DNA from: Trinickia violacea
GTDB lineage: Bacteria; Pseudomonadota; Gammaproteobacteria; Burkholderiales; Burkholderiaceae
DNA: 64,000 nucleotides
NCBI RefSeq assembly: GCF_005280735.1
Contig: NZ_CP040078.1
Span: forward strand, 930,001 to 994,000
Reading direction: 5' to 3'
Shown: positions 9,198 to 18,600 of the stretch, in pieces
How positions within the stretch are numbered: position 1 is the stretch's first letter
Layout of the letters: every line of letters begins with the position of its first letter
Program-made: the position numbers and the translations under genes
Notes under the pieces: generated by a model
Database searches by the model: none
The model's input: only the letters and a program-made list of their open reading frames with translations
What the model was told of the DNA's origin: nothing

Positions 9198-9389
9198 CGC
9201 TGTCCCTTTCTGCAGCGCTCCTTTCGATACAACGATCGGCTTTTGCGAAAGGAGAGTCAATATACCTTGGTGTCGGTTTTGGGCCTTCGGGGGCGCCCCA
9301 CAGACAGTTCGGGCGAACTTTGCGACCCGGATTGACGCAAGGCGGAGTCCGGCGATGGGATACCCCGCGGTGCGCAATGCGAGTTCGTC

Positions 9390-12300
9390 TTACGATGAAA
9401 CCGCTGGATGGACAGGCACCGTGAACTGGAAGATAGCGCCACGGGGCTCATTTGCGCTCGCCCACAATCGGCCGCCGTGTGCTTCGATGATCGAGCGGCA
9501 GATCGACAGTCCTATCCCCAAGCCGGTCGCCTTCGTCGTATAAAACGGCTCAAAAAGGCGCTCGATGTTCTCGGCAGCGATGCCCGGTCCGGAATCGCGC
9601 ACCGCCACAAGGACGGCATCCTGCTCATTCATGGCGGTGCTGATCGTCAATTCTCGCGGTCCGTCGTCAACCGCGCTCATCGCATCAATGGCGTTGATCA
9701 TGAGGTTCAGCATCACCTGCTGGAGTTGCACCCGGTCGGCTTTGACGAGCGGCAAGTCCTGCGCAAGCTGCATCCGCACAGAGACACCGTTCCTGCTTGC
9801 TTCACTGGACGTGAGCGCATTGACCTCGCGAATCGCTTCGTTGATCTGCAGAATCTCGTTGGACGTCGGGGCCTTTTTTACGAGGCCATGGACGCGCTTG
9901 ATCACCTCGGCTGCGCGCCTGGCGTCGCGGACAATCCGATCAAACGCTTGACGGGCCTCCGCCACTTCGGCGGGTTCGCGACCGAGCCAGCGCAGACCCG
10001 TCGACGCATTGAGTGTGATCCCCGCGATCGGCTGCTTCATTTCGTGGCTGATGGAGGCTGCGAGCTGCCCGAGCGCCGTGACGCGATTTGCATGCGCAAG
10101 CTGAAGCTGCATCTGGCGTGCATCCGCTTCCGCCCGCTTGCGCTCGCTCAGGTCGAGCACAAACGCGATACCGTGAGTCTCGCGCTCTTCCAGCATCGCA
10201 ACGCCGACCAGCACCGGCACGCGGCTGCCGTCCTTCCTGAAATACTCTTTCTCGTAGGGCTGCAATATCCCCGTCTTCTTCAGCTTTTCCCACTCTATTT
10301 CGCTGCTTTCGAGCCACTCGGGGGGTGTAATGTCCGACCAGCGTAGATGCCCCGCCAAGAGATCGTCACGGTCGTATCCGACGATGCGAAGAAAAGCGTC
10401 ATTGGCTTCGAGGATCCGGCCATCGAGATCGCCAATCAAGACCCCGACGATGTTGGCGTCGACGAGGCGCCGGATCTTCGCTTCACGTTCTGCGAGATCG
10501 CGGTACAGGCCAGCGTTTTCCAATGCGATCGCCGCCTGTGAGGCGAGCAGCTTCAACAGGGCGATGCGCTTCGGAGCAAAGACGCAGGGCGCGAGGTTGT
10601 TCTCCAGGTAGAGCACGCCGATCAGCTTGGTCTGCTTGAGTAACGGCAAGCAAAGGACGGAACGTGCGCGTTTCTGGCGGATATAGGGATCGGCGGAAAA
10701 GCGGCTTTCGGCTGAGGCATCATCGACGATGACGGGTTCATGCGTACTTGCGACATAGCGCAAGAGCGAGTCCGGCAGTGCCGCCGGGCTCGGCGACTGC
10801 TGCGGCAATTGCACGTTGACTTTGCCGCCTTGAATGGTGGCTTCGGCCTCGATGCGCAGTTGGGCGCCCTGTGGAAGGATCAATAGTCCGCGTTCCGCGC
10901 CAGCGTGCTCGACCGCGGTCACCATCAAAGACTTGATCAGGTTTTCAAGCACCATTTCGCCCGAGATTGCCTGAGCCGTCTTCACGATAGTCGCGACATC
11001 CAGTTGCTCGGGGCTTTCCTCGATAGTCGCGCGTGAGACTGGCGCCGCTTCGGGTTTGCCAAAGGGGTAGCGCCGGTCCAGTTGATCGACTTTGCCGTGT
11101 GCGCCCCATTGGGAATAGCCGTCCCGCGCCTCGCGCAAATAGGCCCGCGCCGCGCGCTCGAGGCCAGAGGCGAGGCAGCATTGCCCAGCCAGCTCGTTCG
11201 CCAATGCGCGATCCTGGACGAAGCCGCGCTCGCTTGCCAAGCGGGCGGCCTGCTCATAAAGCTGCACGGCCTGCATTTCGTGTCCGTCCAGGCGGGCCAG
11301 TTCCGCGCGCAGCAGCAGATGCTTGTGCGCAAACGTCACCGGGCAGCTTTGCGCCCACCTTTCGAACGCTTGAATGTTCGCGGCGATTTCGGCCTGGATC
11401 TCGGCTTGTCGATCCGTCGATGCGGTGCTGTGAACCGCGGCGAGCGCGAGCGAATAATAGAAGCAATAGTTCGCGAACTGGATATGGCAGCGTCCGGACC
11501 AAAGAAGCGGCTTGGCTTTGGCGGCGCACGCGAGCGCTTTCTCGGGTTCACCCAACAGGTAGTGGCGCTGGATCTGCAAAATCCAATGGAAGCAGTTGAC
11601 CACGGCAATGCCGCCTTCCGTCATCTGCGCCTCGATCGTCGCGTCCTCTATTAGCGCCTGGTCGCCGCTGCGCCCGTGTAGCCTCTGGATGAATTGCTGG
11701 ATGCTGGAGAGAATGTCGTGCACGTGGCGGAAGTTGAATCGCTTGACGAACTCGATTGCCTTGATCGATTCGAGCCACGCCTCGTCGAGATGATCGCCGC
11801 GCGCCAGTAGATCCGTCAGCCGATGTTCAAGGCTGAAGCAGGTATAGATGACCTCGCCTGTCTCTTGCGCATACCGAATGGCCGTATCGATGCACCCTAA
11901 TGCGACTTCGATCGGTTGCGTCCAGAGAACCGCCATTTGCAGAAAAAAGTGCGCGGCCACCTGCTGAGCCGCGAAGCGGTGCTTCTCCGTCACTGCGACC
12001 GCCAACCGGGCGAACGCCTCGCCGTCCCGGTGCCGGTGGAAGAACGGGCCTACCAGGATGGAAAGGAACGCATAGGCGAGGACAGCCGATTCGGTTGTGC
12101 CATATTGCAGCGTCACGGTGACCATTCGGCAAGCAATCGTCTGGGCGAGATTGATATCGGTGAAATAGGCCGTCTGCCCCAGCATGTGGAAGATGTACAT
12201 GACCTCCCGCATCTCCGGGTCCTCCATCATCGGCAGGCCAAGGAGGCTTTCGATCGGGCGCGCGCCAAGGTGCTTCCAGACGGCATCGTATTCCGCCAAT

Positions 12301-14876
12301 ACTTCGTCATCCGTAGGATGCTCCGGCAATTCGATGTCGAACATGCCCAGACATTCGCGGGCGGTTCTGACAGCGGACGCATTGTCGCCATTCACCAACT
12401 GCAGGACCATCCTGAGCCGGTAGGCTTCGGCGCGGTGGATCTTCGCTCGCGCTCGAAGCAACATCTCATCGATCAAACGGGCGGCTTCGCTGAAATGGGA
12501 GAGAAGAAACTCGCAGTCGGCCCGCTCGAACCAGACGCTGAAGGTCAACTCATAACAGTCGTCCCACCCCTGCTGCGAAAGCAGCGACGCAGCTATCGCG
12601 AGATAGTTGCAGGAAGAACGGTAAGCGGTGGAGGCCTTCGCCTTTTTCGCAGCGTCGAGATTGAGAGCGGCTGCGCGATATCGTTCGGGCCGCTCGACAA
12701 TGAGCTCACAGCCAAGATTCAATTGATTCACGAGATCAAATATCCTGGCTGTAATGTCCGCATCACCGAGCCGCGACAAGAGCAGGCGGCCAATGCGCAA
12801 GTGATGTTCCGCGCGAGAAACGGCTGGGATCAGCGCATACGCCGCTTCTTGCACCCGGTCATGCAGGAACTTGAAGCTGCGGTCCATGGAGATGATGGCG
12901 CCGGCCCGGACGGCTTCAGCGAAATCCGCATGCACCTTCGCCTCGGAGTCGCCCGAGACGCTCGCGAGGATGCTGAATTCTGCCTGGCTGCCCAAGCAGG
13001 CAAGCAGCTTCAAGGTGTCCTGTGCGGTAGGCGAAAGCCTCTGCAGCCTGCGGATCATCAGATCCACGACGTTTTCGGTGAAGCCTTTGGCGTCGATGCA
13101 CTCGAGGTTCCATCGCCACGAGGCCGAATTCGACTCGAACTCGAGGAGACCTTCCTCAAAGAGATTCGTCAAAAACTGGCCCGCAAAAAAGGGATTGCCG
13201 CCGGTTTTCTGGTGAACCAGCCTGGCCAGCGGCAAGGCTTGCTCGCGCATGCATCTGAAAGCGTCGCAAAGCAATTCGCCGAGGTCGTTCGGCGAGAGTG
13301 GGCCGAGCACGATTTCATGTACCGTCGTTCCGGCCTTGCGAATCGAAGCGAGCGTCCCCATCAGCGGATGCCCGGGCCCGACTTCGTTGTCGCGATACGC
13401 GCCGATCAATAGCAAGTGGCGCGTGTCCAGATGCGTTATCAGATATTCGACCACGGTCAAGGTAGCCGGATCGAGCCACTGCAGGTCATCCACGAAAATG
13501 ACGAGCGGATGCTCGGCGCGTGCGAACACGCCGACAAACTTTTGAAAGACCGATTGAAACCGCAGTTGGGTTTCCAGTGGCGAGAGTACGGCAACCGGGG
13601 GCTGCGGTCCGATCAAGCTTGCGAGTTCGGGAATCAGATCGGTCAGCAATCGCCCTTGCTGGCCAACGGCTTCTTTGATCGCGTCACGCCAACGCGCAAC
13701 GTCGGCATCTTGGCCGTTCAGAATTTGTCGGATCAATTCCGCAAATGCCTGGGCCAAGGTGGAGTAGGGGATGTCCCTCAGGCGCAGGTCGAACTTTCCC
13801 GAGATGAAGATACCCCGAGGCAGCACGATCACCTTGTGCAACTCGTTGACGACGGAGGATTTTCCAACCCCCGAATAGCCGGACACAAGCACCAGTTCCG
13901 GTGTGCCTTGCGTTGCGACGCGCTCGAAGGCCTCCAGAAGCGTCGTGATTTCCGTGTCGCGCCCGTAGAGCTTCTCGGGGATTAAAAGCTGTCGCGTCGT
14001 ATCGTGCGTTCCGAGCGGGAAAGGATCGATCCGATGCGAAGCTTCCCACTCTGCCAGGCATCTTCTGAGGTCCCACTCCAGGCCGCTTGCGGATTGATAG
14101 CGATCCTCGGCGGGTTTCGACAGAAGTTTCATCACGATTGCCGAGAGCGGGGCCGGGATGCCTTTGGCGCGCTCACTCGGCGCAGCGGGCTGACGCGCGA
14201 TGTGGCAATGCACCCATTCCAGGGGATCCAGCGCCGTGAAAGGCAAGGTCCCAGTCAACATCTCGTACAGCGTCACCCCGAGCGCGTAAAGATCGCTGCG
14301 CGAATCGATTGACCGGTTCATCCGCCCGGTCTGCTCCGGAGCCATATACGCGAGGGTGCCTGCGATCAACTCGGGATGTTCCGGCCTCTGGCGTTCGCGC
14401 GGCAGTCGCGAGGCGATGCCGAAGCCGGTGAGCCTGACTTCGCCCTTTGCGCTGTTCACCAGGATATGCGCCGGCTTGATGTCCTTATGGATGAGGCCGC
14501 GCTGATGGGCCTTGCCCACGGCAGTGACGATGCCGACGGCGAGTTGCAGGAAGCGTTCCAACTGAAGGGGGGGGCCGAGCAGCCGGTCGAGTGGCTCACC
14601 GCCCGGATCCTCCAGCACCAGCAGCGTCCCGCCGCCTTCGCGCAGCAGTTCCAGCGGCCGCACCGCCCACGCGCCATCGAGTTCGTCCTTCAATTCGAAT
14701 TCGTGAGCGAGCCGCTCGAGGCTGGCAGATGAAGGCTGCTCGACGGCGGGCCGCGCGATGAGTCGCGTCTCGTCGCCGCCGTCGGCCGGCCGTCGTGCAC
14801 GGCTGAAGACGCGCTCCCCATCCTGCCACAAGGTTTGGAGGTCACTGCCCGTCTCGCCGTAATTTTGGGTAGCCAT
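9390..14876 (-). CDS. Giant Ser/Thr-kinase-like / AAA ATPase / GAF / PAS histidine kinase
   Basis: An 1828-aa multidomain sensor. In order: protein-kinase-like domain (about 1-280), AAA ATPase with Walker A GYSGVGKSS (about 332) and Walker B FVDDLQWLD (about 462), a long helical TPR-like middle (about 650-1290), GAF (about 1310-1440), PAS (about 1460-1575), HisKA with phospho-His in ASISHEMKQP (about 1609) and HATPase_c to the end. This layout is a known family of trifunctional sensors in proteobacteria and cyanobacteria. The kinase-like domain keeps HKD but has His in place of the following Asn and GFG in place of DFG, so it is probably not a working kinase. A 190-bp gap separates it from the next kinase. 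Confidence 0.92.
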   Translation of the reverse strand: MATQNYGETGSDLQTLWQDGERVFSRARRPADGGDETRLIARPAVEQPSSASLERLAHEFELKDELDGAWAVRPLELLREGGGTLLVLEDPGGEPLDRLLGPPLQLERFLQLAVGIVTAVGKAHQRGLIHKDIKPAHILVNSAKGEVRLTGFGIASRLPRERQRPEHPELIAGTLAYMAPEQTGRMNRSIDSRSDLYALGVTLYEMLTGTLPFTALDPLEWVHCHIARQPAAPSERAKGIPAPLSAIVMKLLSKPAEDRYQSASGLEWDLRRCLAEWEASHRIDPFPLGTHDTTRQLLIPEKLYGRDTEITTLLEAFERVATQGTPELVLVSGYSGVGKSSVVNELHKVIVLPRGIFISGKFDLRLRDIPYSTLAQAFAELIRQILNGQDADVARWRDAIKEAVGQQGRLLTDLIPELASLIGPQPPVAVLSPLETQLRFQSVFQKFVGVFARAEHPLVIFVDDLQWLDPATLTVVEYLITHLDTRHLLLIGAYRDNEVGPGHPLMGTLASIRKAGTTVHEIVLGPLSPNDLGELLCDAFRCMREQALPLARLVHQKTGGNPFFAGQFLTNLFEEGLLEFESNSASWRWNLECIDAKGFTENVVDLMIRRLQRLSPTAQDTLKLLACLGSQAEFSILASVSGDSEAKVHADFAEAVRAGAIISMDRSFKFLHDRVQEAAYALIPAVSRAEHHLRIGRLLLSRLGDADITARIFDLVNQLNLGCELIVERPERYRAAALNLDAAKKAKASTAYRSSCNYLAIAASLLSQQGWDDCYELTFSVWFERADCEFLLSHFSEAARLIDEMLLRARAKIHRAEAYRLRMVLQLVNGDNASAVRTARECLGMFDIELPEHPTDDEVLAEYDAVWKHLGARPIESLLGLPMMEDPEMREVMYIFHMLGQTAYFTDINLAQTIACRMVTVTLQYGTTESAVLAYAFLSILVGPFFHRHRDGEAFARLAVAVTEKHRFAAQQVAAHFFLQMAVLWTQPIEVALGCIDTAIRYAQETGEVIYTCFSLEHRLTDLLARGDHLDEAWLESIKAIEFVKRFNFRHVHDILSSIQQFIQRLHGRSGDQALIEDATIEAQMTEGGIAVVNCFHWILQIQRHYLLGEPEKALACAAKAKPLLWSGRCHIQFANYCFYYSLALAAVHSTASTDRQAEIQAEIAANIQAFERWAQSCPVTFAHKHLLLRAELARLDGHEMQAVQLYEQAARLASERGFVQDRALANELAGQCCLASGLERAARAYLREARDGYSQWGAHGKVDQLDRRYPFGKPEAAPVSRATIEESPEQLDVATIVKTAQAISGEMVLENLIKSLMVTAVEHAGAERGLLILPQGAQLRIEAEATIQGGKVNVQLPQQSPSPAALPDSLLRYVASTHEPVIVDDASAESRFSADPYIRQKRARSVLCLPLLKQTKLIGVLYLENNLAPCVFAPKRIALLKLLASQAAIALENAGLYRDLAEREAKIRRLVDANIVGVLIGDLDGRILEANDAFLRIVGYDRDDLLAGHLRWSDITPPEWLESSEIEWEKLKKTGILQPYEKEYFRKDGSRVPVLVGVAMLEERETHGIAFVLDLSERKRAEADARQMQLQLAHANRVTALGQLAASISHEMKQPIAGITLNASTGLRWLGREPAEVAEARQAFDRIVRDARRAAEVIKRVHGLVKKAPTSNEILQINEAIREVNALTSSEASRNGVSVRMQLAQDLPLVKADRVQLQQVMLNLMINAIDAMSAVDDGPRELTISTAMNEQDAVLVAVRDSGPGIAAENIERLFEPFYTTKATGLGIGLSICRSIIEAHGGRLWASANEPRGAIFQFTVPVHPAVSS

Positions 14877-15011
14877 TTGCCGCCCCCCGCCATCCGGTCA
14901 GGATACACCCGGCGACTTATGAGGACGGAGGCTGGCCGCCTTGATGCGAAACAGGTCCAGCCCGCGCGGATCAAGGCCTGGCTCCACGGGCCGGAGCGTC
15001 GTTGCCTTTCG

Positions 15012-15299
15012 TCACACGCCTTCGACGAGGACGGCGCGATAGCGCGCGCCCTTGAACCGGTGCTGCGCGACTTCCTGATACGCCGGGCTGTCGTACCACG
15101 CTCGCGCGGCCTCAGTCGACGGAAACTCCACGATCACGACGCCCTCTGGCGCTTCGCCCTCAAGAACCTGTTGAGGTCCGTAGGCTGCGAGAATCTTGAT
15201 CGGATGACCTCCGAAAGTCTTGCCGACCTTGCTTAGGTAGATGTCGAGCTCACCCTGATCCTGCGTGCTTTCCCTTGTGAATACGATATAAGTCGCCAT
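15012..15299 (-). CDS. DUF1330 family protein
   Basis: A 95-aa protein of the dimeric alpha/beta-barrel fold (ABM/EthD-like). It starts MATYIVFTRE and has the typical ILAAYGPQQVLEGEAPEGVVIVEF and WYDSPAYQEV elements of DUF1330. No enzyme activity is established for the family. It stands alone; the start at 15299 is the only Met that leaves an intact first strand. Confidence 0.85.
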   Translation of the reverse strand: MATYIVFTRESTQDQGELDIYLSKVGKTFGGHPIKILAAYGPQQVLEGEAPEGVVIVEFPSTEAARAWYDSPAYQEVAQHRFKGARYRAVLVEGV

Positions 15300-15585
15300 G
15301 GCGTACGCTCCTGGAGTGGTGTGAAGGTGCGCACGATGATGCCATGAAACCGCATCGGGCCTCGATGCGCAGCGTCGGTGCAGACGTCGACCCATCCAGT
15401 GCGCGAGAGAACCCCCCGATGCTCGCAAACAGACGTTCACGAGGAGATAGTTGGGGCAATGTGTGGGGCACCGAACTGTCGGTACGCCGCAGACATCCAA
15501 CGGCGAGGCTGTCGGCGCGGCACCACCACTTCGCGGATCGCAGTCATACCCGCGGCTGCCGCGGAGGCCCGATTCGATTGTGCAA

Positions 15586-15618
15586 CGCCGCGTGCCGCCT
15601 GGGGCGCGGCACGCGGCG
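15586..15618. promoter_or_regulatory. Perfect 13-bp-stem hairpin
   Basis: CGCCGCGTGCCGC at 15586-15598 pairs without mismatch with 15606-15618 around the 7-nt loop CTGGGGC. No T-run follows on either strand, so it is not a simple intrinsic terminator; it could be an RNA structure in the leader of the downstream regulator or a bidirectional transcription barrier. Confidence 0.45.
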
Positions 15619-15704
15619 CGAACATGGCACGCCCTGTGCGAGAGAGACTGCGGGTCCGCAACACTCTGCAAAAGAATCAACCAACACCAAGGTCATCTGT
15701 TTTT

Positions 15705-15774
15705 GCACCGCTTAACGCACAGAACTCAAATAGATTTTCGGTCTCGCCCGATATGCTAATCTGTTAAGCGGTGC
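15705..15774. promoter_or_regulatory. 12-bp inverted repeat flanking the regulator promoter
   Basis: GCACCGCTTAAC (15705-15716) is repeated in inverted orientation as GTTAAGCGGTGC (15763-15774), 46 bp apart, ending 62 bp before the start of the NarL-like regulator. Two half-sites about six helical turns apart (58 bp start to start) suit a looped or dimer-of-dimers operator, perhaps autoregulation; this is inference. Confidence 0.4.
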
Positions 15775-15836
15775 TGCGCGCAAATGCAGCGTGCGATCGA
15801 TTGCTTTTCTCGGATGTACGAAGAGGAGAAGCGACC

Positions 15837-16541
15837 ATGAAAATCTTATGGGTCGATGATCACGAAATTCTTTGCGTCGCTCTTTCCGAATATGTCCAAA
15901 CACACGCGCCGGAGTTGAGCGCAACCCCAATCGACATCACGCCCGTCTTTACGCTTGCCAGCGCGCTTGAAGAAGTCAACAAGACACCTCCCCCGGACCT
16001 GGTATTCCTGGATCTCAATCTGGATGGTGAGAACCGTGGCGCCGCGACACTTGAGCATTTCCAGGCCGGAAATCCGTCCAATGTTCCCGTAGTGATCTGC
16101 ACGGGACTTGCTCCTGGAAACGATCACGAAGTCGAAATTTTGCGCACGTGCATGCGTGACTACGCCGCTCGAGGAATCCTTTTGAAAGGAGGCGCGCACA
16201 AGAAAATGTTCATCGGACTGAGCAGGATTTTAGGAGGTGAGCTCTGGATTCCGGAAGAAGTCTTGTTGCGCTTTGCCTGCTCGACACAAGCGCCCTCAGC
16301 TAGCCGGACTCAGCATCATCTTGGACTGTCTCCGCGAGAGTGGGACCTGGCGCGTTGCATTGCACGTGGCCTCTCAGGGAAACAGATCGCAAGGGAGCTC
16401 AATGTCTCCGAGGGACATGTCAGACAGGTTTCTTGTGTTATTTACGACAAACTCCAAGTCAGAAACCGCGTTGAAGCTGCACTTAGAGTCAATGCCGAGC
16501 TGACCCTTGGAAGGGGGGCAGCAGATAAGGGAGCGTCGTGA
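15837..16541 (+). CDS. NarL/LuxR-type response regulator
   Basis: A 234-aa regulator. The receiver starts MKILWVDDHE and has the acceptor Asp in VFLDLNLDG (about residue 58) and Lys in GILLKGGA (about 118). The C-terminal HTH begins LSPREWDLARCIARG and includes GKQIARELNVSEGHVRQ. The start at 15837 has a GAGGAG ribosome site; the frame is open further upstream but without a better start. It converges on the first of two duplicated hybrid kinases, which makes those kinases its likely partners (inference from location). Confidence 0.88.
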   Translation: MKILWVDDHEILCVALSEYVQTHAPELSATPIDITPVFTLASALEEVNKTPPPDLVFLDLNLDGENRGAATLEHFQAGNPSNVPVVICTGLAPGNDHEVEILRTCMRDYAARGILLKGGAHKKMFIGLSRILGGELWIPEEVLLRFACSTQAPSASRTQHHLGLSPREWDLARCIARGLSGKQIARELNVSEGHVRQVSCVIYDKLQVRNRVEAALRVNAELTLGRGAADKGAS

Positions 16542-16584
16542 AGATCTCTGCTACACCACGCTTTATGTTCCGCCGCCATCACTT

Positions 16585-18531
16585 TCACTCGCCTTCGGTC
16601 AATTTTTTTGGCTTATGTTTTGCAAGTAGGGTCAATAAGGTTTTTTCCGAAACCGGTTTCGACAAAAGCTTTATGCCACTGACAGCTACTTTTTTTAGCA
16701 CAACTGACGAGGTGTCTCCCGACCACAAAATCGCAGGGATCGAAGCGCCGGTAGCCGCGCGGACCGCTGCAATCGCAGCAATGCCATCCTCGTTTTCCAG
16801 CCGGTAGTCGGAGAGGATGAAGTGCGGACCACTTGTCAAAGCCTCGATGCGCAACTGCTCGACGACGTCGGAGGATGATGCTCCCGCGACGACGTAGCAG
16901 CCATGCTCGATCAGGCGCATCGATATTTCGATTCTTAAGTCGCTATTGTCCTCGATGATCGCCACGACCATATTGGTCAGGTCCGGGTCGCCGTCTTCAA
17001 CCGTTTGAACCTCGAGCAACTCCGGCGGTATGAGTCCCATGAAGGGAACCGCAACCGAAAAACGCGATCCCCGTCCTGGTGTCGAGTCCACGTCCAGTTT
17101 GTGATCAAGAAGGTTCGCGAGACCCTGGACAATGGACAGACCCAGGCCGAACCCTTTTTCGCGATTTCTCTCGGGATTGGCGACCTGTACGTAGCTTTTG
17201 AAGATATCCTTTTGCCTACCTTCAGGGATGCCGATCCCGTTGTCCCAAACGCTAATCTTGATGCGGTCGCCACGCCTCTGGCAACTCACCAGCACATGTC
17301 CCTTCTTTCCTCCCTGCTCGGAAGGCGTGTAGCGGACCGCATTGATCACCATATTCCGGACGATCCTGTCCAGCGCGTGTCGATCCGTACGAACCAGATA
17401 GGGCCGGCTATGGAGTCTTAACTTCAGCCCCTTCGCCTCGGCCAGCGGCTGCATATCCACAACGATGCCGTGTAAAAGGGAAGGCAGCGCCACCTCCTGA
17501 ATTTCTACATTCCAGGTGCCGGACTCGAGGCGGCAGATATCCAGTGCGCCGTTAATCATCCCTTCCATCGCATCCACTTGCCTTTGTGCAAGCGAGACGT
17601 CCTCGACCAGATGGGTCGATTGAATGCTCCGCTCGATGAAATTTAACTCCAGGCCGAGTGTTGTGAGCGGTTGGCGCAAGTCATGGCTTATCGCGGCGAT
17701 CAGCAGGTTCTTCTCCGCCGTTGCCGCTTCAGCCTGCTTTCGCGCCTCATCGAGAATCATCTCTTTAACATATGCGCGTTTCTGATTGTAAAAAACAATC
17801 CACGCGAGGAAGCAGTAACCGATGAGTTGAGCCGTATAAAAGCCTAGCATTGCTGGCCGGTAAATATATAGAGGGGGCCCCAAGCTAAATCCGAACGGGA
17901 TAGCACCGAGCACGAATGAACCTAAATTCGCACGAAGACTGGGTGCGAGCAGCAGCAAAGTAAATGTGTGGCTGATTAGCGTGTACTCAAGGAAGCCGGA
18001 ACTGGCCAATTTGACGTAGGGAGCATGGCCCGAGAAATCGGGTGGGGTTAGCCCAAAGCTACCCGCCGCCCACCAGAACGATGTCAGTGTGACGGCTGCA
18101 GCCCATGCCCAGTGCATCTGCTCGACGGTGTTGACGCCGGCGTGCTTCGGGAGCGCCATGGTCTTTTTCAGTAAGTATGCAGCCAAGGGAGTGGCTATCC
18201 CCCACAGTCCCAGGACCCAGGCGATACGGAACCAACGATAGCTATCCGACGTTTTGATCCACGATCCATATATGCACAACAGCGAGGCTCCGACCGACAC
18301 TAGCACGATCCAACATACCGCTCGACGGGCCAGCGATTGCAATAACTCACGTTTGACAAAGAGATTCTGCTCGGTACTGAGTGCTGCAACCGATCCCAGA
18401 AAGGGATTCATCAATTCAGCGAATCTGCGGCGCTCGATGGTGTGAGCCGTTTCACCCGCGCACAGTGATGTTCCGGCCCCGGGCGTTTCGCCCGCGTCAG
18501 AATCACGTCGTGTTTGAATACGGGACGCCAT
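16585..18531 (-). CDS. Membrane hybrid histidine kinase with C-terminal receiver (copy 1)
   Basis: 648 aa. A soluble head of about 70 residues is followed by six predicted TM helices (about 70-250), HisKA with phospho-His in AISHDLRQPL (about 281), HATPase_c with N-box (MVINAVRYT) and G boxes (DNGIGI, GFGLGLSI), then a receiver with acidic pair (IIEDNSD), acceptor Asp in ILSDYRL (about 574) and the conserved Lys in LLSKPVSEK (about 626). All signalling residues are present. GGAGG lies seven bases before the ATG. About 70 bp upstream is a near-copy of the same gene; the core of the two is nearly identical. Confidence 0.92.
   Translation of the reverse strand: MASRIQTRRDSDAGETPGAGTSLCAGETAHTIERRRFAELMNPFLGSVAALSTEQNLFVKRELLQSLARRAVCWIVLVSVGASLLCIYGSWIKTSDSYRWFRIAWVLGLWGIATPLAAYLLKKTMALPKHAGVNTVEQMHWAWAAAVTLTSFWWAAGSFGLTPPDFSGHAPYVKLASSGFLEYTLISHTFTLLLLAPSLRANLGSFVLGAIPFGFSLGPPLYIYRPAMLGFYTAQLIGYCFLAWIVFYNQKRAYVKEMILDEARKQAEAATAEKNLLIAAISHDLRQPLTTLGLELNFIERSIQSTHLVEDVSLAQRQVDAMEGMINGALDICRLESGTWNVEIQEVALPSLLHGIVVDMQPLAEAKGLKLRLHSRPYLVRTDRHALDRIVRNMVINAVRYTPSEQGGKKGHVLVSCQRRGDRIKISVWDNGIGIPEGRQKDIFKSYVQVANPERNREKGFGLGLSIVQGLANLLDHKLDVDSTPGRGSRFSVAVPFMGLIPPELLEVQTVEDGDPDLTNMVVAIIEDNSDLRIEISMRLIEHGCYVVAGASSSDVVEQLRIEALTSGPHFILSDYRLENEDGIAAIAAVRAATGASIPAILWSGDTSSVVLKKVAVSGIKLLSKPVSEKTLLTLLAKHKPKKLTEGE
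16885..17590 (-). repeat. Near-identical kinase core, copy 1
   Basis: This stretch matches 18901-19606 at a constant 2016-bp offset with only a handful of substitutions and no indels. It covers the end of HisKA, the ATPase domain and the start of the receiver. The flanking parts of both genes are clearly more diverged, so the core looks homogenised by recent recombination. Confidence 0.85.
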
Positions 18532-18600
18532 AGCAGGCCTCCGAGAATCAAGTGCAGCTACGCTCCGTTGTGCTAGCTTTGTGTTCCCCTGCCATCTCTT

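Larger units (their letters stand above)
15300..15836. other. 537-bp intergenic region with two inverted repeats
   Basis: No convincing gene. Short open frames here overlap each other in several phases without recognisable motifs. The region holds a very strong GC-rich hairpin and a widely spaced 12-bp inverted repeat (listed separately), both upstream of the response-regulator gene. Confidence 0.5.

Noticed and set aside
15705..15774. Inverted repeat as insertion-sequence ends
   Set aside because: Only 46 bp lie between the arms, with no transposase and no target duplication.
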